Origin: CAYOEZ01 sp964402955
GTDB taxonomy: Bacteria; Chloroflexota; DTOL01; DAOUCN01
DNA length: 20,699 nt
Direction: 5' to 3'
NCBI GenBank assembly: GCA_964402955.1
Contig: CAYOEZ010000066.1
Location: 1 to 20,699 of the forward strand
A program made the translations under genes and the position numbers. Positions within the stretch are counted from its first letter, which is position 1; the number at the start of each line of letters is the position of its first letter. Positions 18,301 to 20,699 of the stretch are shown piece after piece. The notes under the pieces are model-generated. The model ran no database searches. It saw only the letters and a list, made by a program, of their open reading frames with translations, and was not told where the DNA came from.

Positions 18301-20396
18301 TCGATCTGTACGATGCGGCGCACAACCTGATCGACCACAACGATGACTATCCGGGCGGCGGCGTTGCTTCACGCATAGTCTATCGTTCGACCACCATGCA
18401 GACGATGTTCATCAAGGCCAGCGAGCTGCTGGGCCGCAACGGCTGCGGCTGGGGCTACAGTATCCGGGTCGAGGCGAAGTACGCGCTGTTCCTGCCCTAC
18501 ATCGAGTCGGAGAACCTGCCGCCGCCGTCACCGACGCCGACGCCGAGCAACACGCCCACGCCAAGCAACACGCCGACCGTGACGCAGACGCCGACGATCA
18601 CCAATACGCCGACGGAAACAAACACGCCGACGATTACACCGACGCCGACGGAAACCAGCACGCCGACCAGCACCGGGACGCCAACCAATACGCCGACGAT
18701 CACCAACACGCCGACGATCACTAATACACCGACCGAGACGAGCACGCCGACGCAGACGCCAACCCAGACGGCGACGGCGACGCCCGGGCCGATCTATGCC
18801 ATCTGGAACGTGAGCCTGGACGGCGGCGGCAATACCATCACGGTTGACCCTGGCCAGAATCTGTCAGTCGACTTTGACTTCCAGATCGCCAATCCCAATT
18901 CATGCCCGGCCTGCCAGAGACAAATCGTGATCGGGGTTGACAGCACTGCGCTCTACTGCGGCTACGACGGTATTCCCGGTCTGAATCCGGGCGTCACCGG
19001 ACACAGTTCGCAGGTCATCTCGGCGCCGCTGCTTCCTGGCACGCACTACATCATCCAGCAGCCGACCACAAGCGCTAGCTGTGGCGTCGGGCTGGGCATG
19101 TACATCAGCGACCCGCTGCGCAGGATCGCCACGATCATCGTGCGCGCGCCAACAGCCACGCCGACGAACACGCCGACGGTCACAAACACGCCGACGATCA
19201 CAAACACGCCGACAGTGACAAGCACGCCGTCGAATACGGGGACGCCGACGATCACGCCGACGATCACCAATACTCCGCTGCCCGGAGCCACGGCGACGTT
19301 CACGAGCACGCCGACCGCCACGAGTACCCCGAGCGCCAAGCATCCGCCGCAGGTCTTGACGACGATCAACCTGCCTGGCAGCATTACGGACCAGGCCAAC
19401 TGGGTCATCGTCGATCCGACAACAGGACCAATGGGTAGGATCTGGGTCAATGTGCGCAGCGCTAACAAGGTCTACGCCATCGACGGCGCGACCTATGCGA
19501 CCGTCGCCACCGTTCCGGTGGGCTGCGCTCCCTATGGCATGACCATTGTCGGTCGCCGCCTGTACGTGGTGAACCACAGTAGCGCCAGCAATGGCTGTCC
19601 TACGACGGGCGCAAGCGTCTCGGTCATCAATATGGACACGTTCGTGGAAGTCCAGCGCATCCAACTTCCACCCGGCAGCGAGCCGACGTTTGCGGATAAC
19701 GATGCCGTCAGCGGCAATACGCGTGTGTTTGTGGCCCTGCACTGGAGTGACGGCTACAGAGGCGAAACCCGCCAGGCCGCTGTCATCCGCGACATAAATT
19801 ACAGTGTCGACTATGTGCAGAAAGACCCCGCTGCGCTGGAGAACGACGGCTGGGGTCTGGCGACCGACCCGCTCGGCGGATTCCTGTACATCGGCACGCG
19901 CAACGGCGCCACTGTAACCAAGTATAGCTTGAGCAGCCCGTACACCGTGCTGGGACGCAACCAGCCCAATGGCAACGTGTTCTTTGTGCAGGTCAACAAG
20001 ACCACCGGCGACCTCTACTTCATCCACACGCCGGCGATCGGGTCTGAGCGGCCGGCCAACATCATCAAGCAGTACGCGCGGGACAGTTCGTACAAAAATG
20101 GCACGCCAATCAACGGACTTGATACGTTCGATGGCGGTGGGATTGCCATCAACCGTACCAATTCCAACCGGCTGTATGTCAGCGGCACCGACTTCCTGGG
20201 GCCGACGGACTACGTGCAGACGATGGCGAGTGGGTTGTGGTACTTAGCGTCTGCGCCTTATCGGCTTGGTACGGCGCAGGGCATCCAGCCCGACCCGTTG
20301 GGTATCGCTGCCAACGAGGTGACCAATCGCATCTATGTGGCAAATCGTGGCAACAATACGCTGACGGTGATCGAGGACACAGAAGTCATACCGTAG
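9330..20396 (+). CDS. Giant secreted DUF11-repeat surface protein with C-terminal beta-propeller (3688 aa)
   Basis: ATG 9330 follows AAGGAGGA by 5 nt. Residues 1-33 are a Sec signal peptide (hydrophobic core, then SPAQA before the predicted cut). Residues 77-2898 hold 22 Ig-like DUF11 repeats (TIGR01451/PF01345 type). Each opens with PDLxVTKxDGG and TYTIxYTNTG, continues with VVLTETLPANTTY, and closes with DDGxNGxDxNPANN. Then come Thr-Pro linker 1 (2899-2929), a PPC-like domain (2930-3050, CPDVYEPDN...DEDYIYFQAVAGGVYTI), linker 2 (3064-3153), a beta domain with several Cys (3154-3273), linker 3 (3274-3340) and a YncE/YVTN-like propeller (3341-3688) with VYAIDGATYATVATVPVG and NRIYVANRGNNTLTVIE. 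No sortase motif, S-layer homology domain or membrane anchor is seen at the C-terminus, so attachment is unexplained. Likely an adhesin, envelope fibre or S-layer-like component (inference); no enzyme motif was seen. The gene is monocistronic, with its own promoter and terminator. Confidence 0.93.
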   Translation: MARQKNLAAVLSVAILIFVAMAIFAASVSPAQAGPTLDMTVIPVPDQGAVVNDTGADTGADTGAPVESGSPGLLATVDLAISKTYLGPKSEPGKNISFRVEYTNTSGANTVSPVTITDTLPVGTAYVGTVGAPAPTVTYFAGQATLVYNVGTVNAGQNFSFTIDIYISPTTSIGASLVNTVTIGAGPLDTDSDLSNNTATAATLVVGAELAIYKTAPATTTAGDAIPYRIDVVNTGNQSANNVVVTDILPSGMVFLPPSVPVHSAYANGVITWANGITVTTGATYTIFFTATAPMSTSGTFLTNTAGVTQTTTNENTYVNNIVTQTTQIVGTPNFQISKSDGGISAAAGGLITYTIFYTNAGTGAAFDTVLTETVPTNTTYFSGGSSGPWTFVSGNTYTYSLGIVPALPCPPPSWATSCKQGQVQFVVRVDSLVPPGVNQVCNTATIAPGNVTAGDCTPVTGTVDLRVTKTDSNVIGQPGQLLTYTIGYTNTGTKGATGVILTETLPANTTYPGNPVGGGWSLVSGVYVKSIGPLAGGGAGGQAYFVVRVDSSIPTGISSITNTVIVDYDGSSGADPTPSNNTAVEVTPLNAAPDLVVLKTDGGSAVPGDLINYTIAYSNTGSKTAINVVLTDTIPTSVPPLIITFAGPTGANGWFQVGATNVYTYFVGTVNPGVSGTVLLNVQTSGTLPPGVVMVTNTVRIGDNGANGVDPTPANNVYTRTTPLTALPDLGAWKVTNTPTGAPGQTLIYTINYFNTGTSQATGVRLTETLPANTTFNAGSSTAGWTQVGASSTYTFALGTLLPGDSGTKAFAVTVATPFPSGVTDITNTVRIGDDGTHGPDANVYDNVFTAVTPIVASVDLVVTKTDGSYAAAAGTQVVYTINYTNAGNQTATGVTLWDYIPNYTTYTGYGWSPLGGNLYQRTLGTLLPGATGSITIVVQVSSAIPAGANYITNTVQIFDDLTNGADLNPANNTAVDVDVLVANPNLRVTKTGPSSATPGSTITYTINYTNSGMRDATGAFLTEILPANTTFSGGGGWNLVVGNIYTRSIGTVAVNGSGSAFFSVMIDPIIPPGVFAITNTVAVGDDGSGGVDMNPADNVASVTTILNAAPNLQVTKTDGLTVVSAGQTVTYSIFYTNTGNRGATNVVLTEQLPFFIVPGGGWTAVGGNTYSKNLGTVLAGTSGVAYFVVNIPNSIPAYISLLTNTVTISDDGVNGIDPNLGDNTSTDIDFLLAAPDMTISKRDGGVPVAAGTNITYTIFYTNVGSQDAVNIRITDTLPANTTYVGYGWTALGGGVYARNVGNVAVQASGFVTIVAQVSNALPAGLEFITNTATIWDDGSQGADLDVNNNTASVVTQIIAAPELTISKNDGVASVIPGQLLIYTLYYTNTGTQEATNIIITDTKSPNTVCFAGCGSWNLVAGDVFTRNVGSLTAGASSSVMFTVQMTNPVPAGVNTITNLACLGDDGENGPEANPFNNCATDTDAVNAAPDLAITKSHLGTGSAPGGFITYTIGYVNNGNQYATGVVITDYLSPNVTYYAGGWTPQGGGFVQTLGGVPVGASGVLTMVVTVNAVVPPGVTSVTNTVAIVDDGTNGADPNPADNWATDITPISTAPDLIITKSANGQASAVPGGNITYTITFTNAGSSQALGTVVTELVPANTTFVSPQPGWVSVGGGRYTWSVGTCNVGPCGTLTFIVKVNNSVPAGADVITDVVAIGDSGAYGADLNPANNTYTLTTPLNAAPDLRVTKNDNTASVNAGGRITYTITYTNSGNQAATGVVLTDILPANTVFVGPGWINVGGTPTYTYSIGNVAVNGSGSVQFIVDISGTLPTGYMSACNSISIGDDGLNGADQNSANNAYVECTPINAAPELQVTKSDGGATPTTGSLITYTISYTNAGTRGAAGIVLTETVPANTSYVGYGWSPVGFGVYTKSLGILEASAGFNTGSTIFVVQVNNTMPAGVESVTNTVRISDDGSNGLDPNTGNNSATVTTPVNALPDLTITKSDGGIIANPGDAVTYTIYFTNTGNQDASNVVLTETLPANTTYVGFGWTAATAVTYTLAVPGMSAGASMSATIVVQINSSLPAGVTSVTNTVRIGYDNGGGADPTPGNNIASDVTPIMATPNLVVSKTDGGATANVSSLITYTINFTNTGSKGSTGVVLTDVLPANTGYYGGGWTFIGSNTYIKSMGSLPSGSSGQTQFIVQVAPVLPAGVAGVTNTVTIGDDGLNGPDANPANNVATRFTPVTAAPDLVVTKNDGTGGAGIVAGDTIIYTINYSNTGTQGATAVVLTELLPANTSYSGGGWTFVSGSTYTQNVGALPAGSSGSVQFIVLASSQLPAGVVSITNTVTVADDGANGADLNPANNTATVYTTIYAAPDLWVTKTHGGGSVQAGGLITYTINYTNVGTQAALGVVLTDVVPANTSYVGYGWNHVINSTYTWPVGAVASGASGSATIVVQVTSTLPVGVNSVTNLVRIGDDGSQGTDPNINNNIATDVTPIIAVPDLVVTKSDGGVTVLPGQQIAYTVYYTNTGSRAATNVVLTETLPANSGYIGFGWSWLGGSTYVQNVGTVAAGASGTRSFVVQVAPSLPAQTTFILNTVSIGNDGSNGADANVQNNTGWDMTPINALPVPLAIKTASDANGGLLLAGDVITFQVNIWNLGGSPMTNVVFTDYIPANTTYVPGSATNSSGVVNGPDPLLFTFFPNIPPASGFNVVTLTFAVQVNNPLPAGVQTICNQGSGVSTETGPFVSDDPGTGVFGDATCLRLNAGPDLRISKSDGGIASYPGGIITYTINVTNTGTKPASGVVVTDFLPANTTYLFSGAWIPVGGQYITYVVTLNPGQSWTGSFSVRVNNPAPPGVTSVTNTVGVRDDGTQGPDLNPADNSATIVTPLGAVPTATPTATPTQTATPTRTPTVTSTPTATPACPDVYEPDNTFAQAKLIKPNIMPQVHTFETPGDEDYIYFQAVAGGVYTITTYDLLMSTDTVLDLYDAAHNLIDHNDDYPGGGVASRIVYRSTTMQTMFIKASELLGRNGCGWGYSIRVEAKYALFLPYIESENLPPPSPTPTPSNTPTPSNTPTVTQTPTITNTPTETNTPTITPTPTETSTPTSTGTPTNTPTITNTPTITNTPTETSTPTQTPTQTATATPGPIYAIWNVSLDGGGNTITVDPGQNLSVDFDFQIANPNSCPACQRQIVIGVDSTALYCGYDGIPGLNPGVTGHSSQVISAPLLPGTHYIIQQPTTSASCGVGLGMYISDPLRRIATIIVRAPTATPTNTPTVTNTPTITNTPTVTSTPSNTGTPTITPTITNTPLPGATATFTSTPTATSTPSAKHPPQVLTTINLPGSITDQANWVIVDPTTGPMGRIWVNVRSANKVYAIDGATYATVATVPVGCAPYGMTIVGRRLYVVNHSSASNGCPTTGASVSVINMDTFVEVQRIQLPPGSEPTFADNDAVSGNTRVFVALHWSDGYRGETRQAAVIRDINYSVDYVQKDPAALENDGWGLATDPLGGFLYIGTRNGATVTKYSLSSPYTVLGRNQPNGNVFFVQVNKTTGDLYFIHTPAIGSERPANIIKQYARDSSYKNGTPINGLDTFDGGGIAINRTNSNRLYVSGTDFLGPTDYVQTMASGLWYLASAPYRLGTAQGIQPDPLGIAANEVTNRIYVANRGNNTLTVIEDTEVIP
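9486..9521 (+). repeat. Three perfect 12-bp tandem repeats encoding DTGA
   Basis: GACACAGGCGCG occurs three times head to tail with no mismatch (9486, 9498, 9510). It encodes DTGA-DTGA-DTGA (residues 53-64) between the signal peptide and the first Ig-like repeat. The unit is a multiple of three, so copy-number change keeps the frame. Confidence 0.95.
9558..18023 (+). repeat. Array of 22 DUF11-type domain repeats
   Basis: Repeat units begin at about 9558, 9951, 10326, 10719, 11109, 11514, 11907, 12285, 12663, 13038, 13416, 13800, 14175, 14562, 14943, 15330, 15708, 16086, 16470, 16848, 17229 and 17649. Most units are 125-135 codons. Units 1, 2 and 21 are the most diverged: 1 and 2 lack the DDGxNGxD ending and 21 has an insertion. 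Units 4-20 and 22 are alike in protein but clearly diverged in DNA, so the expansion is not recent. Confidence 0.92.
18024..18116 (+). repeat. Thr-Pro linker 1
   Basis: Degenerate ACGCC-rich repeat DNA encoding ~31 residues of TATPT/TPTxT units between the last Ig-like repeat and the PPC-like domain. It is probably an extended, possibly O-glycosylated stalk. Confidence 0.85.
18519..18788 (+). repeat. Thr-Pro linker 2 (longest)
   Basis: About 90 codons of TPTxTNTPT-type units (for example TNTPTITNTPTITNTPT), encoded by imperfect tandem repeats. It separates the PPC-like domain from the Cys-containing beta domain. Confidence 0.88.
19149..19350 (+). repeat. Thr-Pro linker 3
   Basis: About 67 codons of the same low-complexity TNTPT units, connecting the Cys-containing beta domain to the C-terminal propeller. 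Confidence 0.87.
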
Positions 20397-20420
20397 GCGC
20401 TGCGACCTATCAACACGCAG

Positions 20421-20451
20421 AAACGCCGCCGGCAACGCGCCGGCGGCGTTT
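20421..20451 (+). terminator. Intrinsic terminator of the giant repeat-protein gene
   Basis: A perfect 13-bp stem (AAACGCCGCCGGC at 20421-20433, complement at 20439-20451), a 5-nt loop AACGC, then the T-run ends (TTTTACC), 24 nt after the stop codon. Confidence 0.9.
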
Positions 20452-20458
20452 TACCACA

Positions 20459-20544
20459 GGCGGTTGAAACCGCCCGCTGAGACCGAAGGTGCGTTCAAAA
20501 CGCACCCAGCAGGCCACGCAGAACCCGCGCAAGCGGGACTCTGC
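20459..20544. repeat. Cluster of three small palindromic hairpins
   Basis: Three perfect mini-hairpins lie in 86 nt: GGCGGTTGAAACCGCC (20459-20474), GGTGCGTTCAAAACGCACC (20488-20506) and CCCGCGCAAGCGGG (20524-20537, GNRA-type loop). The last is extended by GCAGA/TCTGC (20518-20522 and 20540-20544). There is no coding potential. They resemble small dispersed palindromic elements found in intergenic DNA of filamentous bacteria. Copies elsewhere in this genome cannot be seen from here. Confidence 0.6.
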
Positions 20545-20644
20545 TACCAGCCATTGGCGAAAGACAGCACGTGCCCCACTTCTGGTCGGCCACAGGGAAT
20601 GTGGTGGCTGGCATGTGCCCACTGCAAGAAGGTCCGGACGGACC

Positions 20645-20699
20645 CGTCATTGCGAGCGGAGCGAAGCAATCTCCCCCGTTTCGCGCCACAACGGAGATT
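20645..20699. repeat. REP/MITE-like interspersed element, cut by the window end
   Basis: 20645-20674 is the widespread element CGTCATTGCGAG...GAAGCAATCTCC, with inner arms ATTGC (20649) and GCAAT (20666). In reverse translation it gives the familiar spurious peptide GDCFAPLAMT. AATCTCC (20668-20674) is inverted as GGAGATT (20693-20699), 18 nt away. The final bases therefore look like the start of a second, inverted copy running past the edge. Confidence 0.7.

Overview
The window looks like a chromosomal segment of a GC-rich, Gram-positive-type (monoderm) Chloroflexota bacterium, possibly Anaerolineae/Caldilineae-like. The grounds are compositional: exported proteins carry long Thr-Pro stalks (TPTxTNTPT type), the lipoprotein has a Val/Glu/Lys/Pro-rich stalk behind its lipobox, and there is a huge DUF11-repeat surface protein. 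No rRNA, tRNA or marker gene is present, so this assignment is inference.

Layout. (1) 1-1264 is a decayed region. A minus-strand uroporphyrinogen-decarboxylase-like methyltransferase pseudogene (two micro-duplication frameshifts) lies back to back with the last ~48 codons of a plus-strand multiheme cytochrome c. Both have lost their 5' ends at the same place (~1121-1131), which looks like a rearrangement scar. (2) 1486-6140 is a respiratory or extracellular-electron-transfer type locus. It holds a membrane-anchored NapC/NirT-like cytochrome with 12 haem motifs on plus, converging on a nine-haem lipoprotein cytochrome on minus. They are separated by a cluster of terminator hairpins. The lipoprotein appears to be transcribed from an AT-rich divergent promoter island ~370 nt upstream of its start, giving a long structured leader with a possible 43-codon ORF. 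(3) 6241-8917 is a tightly overlapping three-gene ABC-2 exporter operon (one ATPase, two permeases) with a strong promoter. (4) 9017-20451 is an ~11 kb gene for a 3688-residue secreted protein: signal peptide, 22 DUF11-type Ig-like repeats, a PPC-like domain, a Cys-containing beta domain and a C-terminal YncE/YVTN-like beta-propeller. The last three domains are each preceded by a Thr-Pro linker. A strong intrinsic terminator follows. (5) 20452-20699 is non-coding DNA with small hairpin repeats and a widespread interspersed element (TCATTGCGAG...GCAATCTCC) whose inverted partner is cut by the window end.

How the parts may work together. The two intact cytochromes plus the remnant suggest a quinol-to-cell-surface haem conduit. 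The NapC-like protein would take electrons at the membrane and the lipoprotein would carry them further on the outer face. The giant repeat protein is probably an envelope or adhesion fibre. The ABC exporter is adjacent but has its own promoter, and its substrate cannot be read from the sequence. The items most worth following up are the invariant Lys / Asp-Glu / Asn triad in the giant-protein repeats, the duplicated di-haem tail of the NapC-like cytochrome, and the structured leader of the lipoprotein cytochrome.
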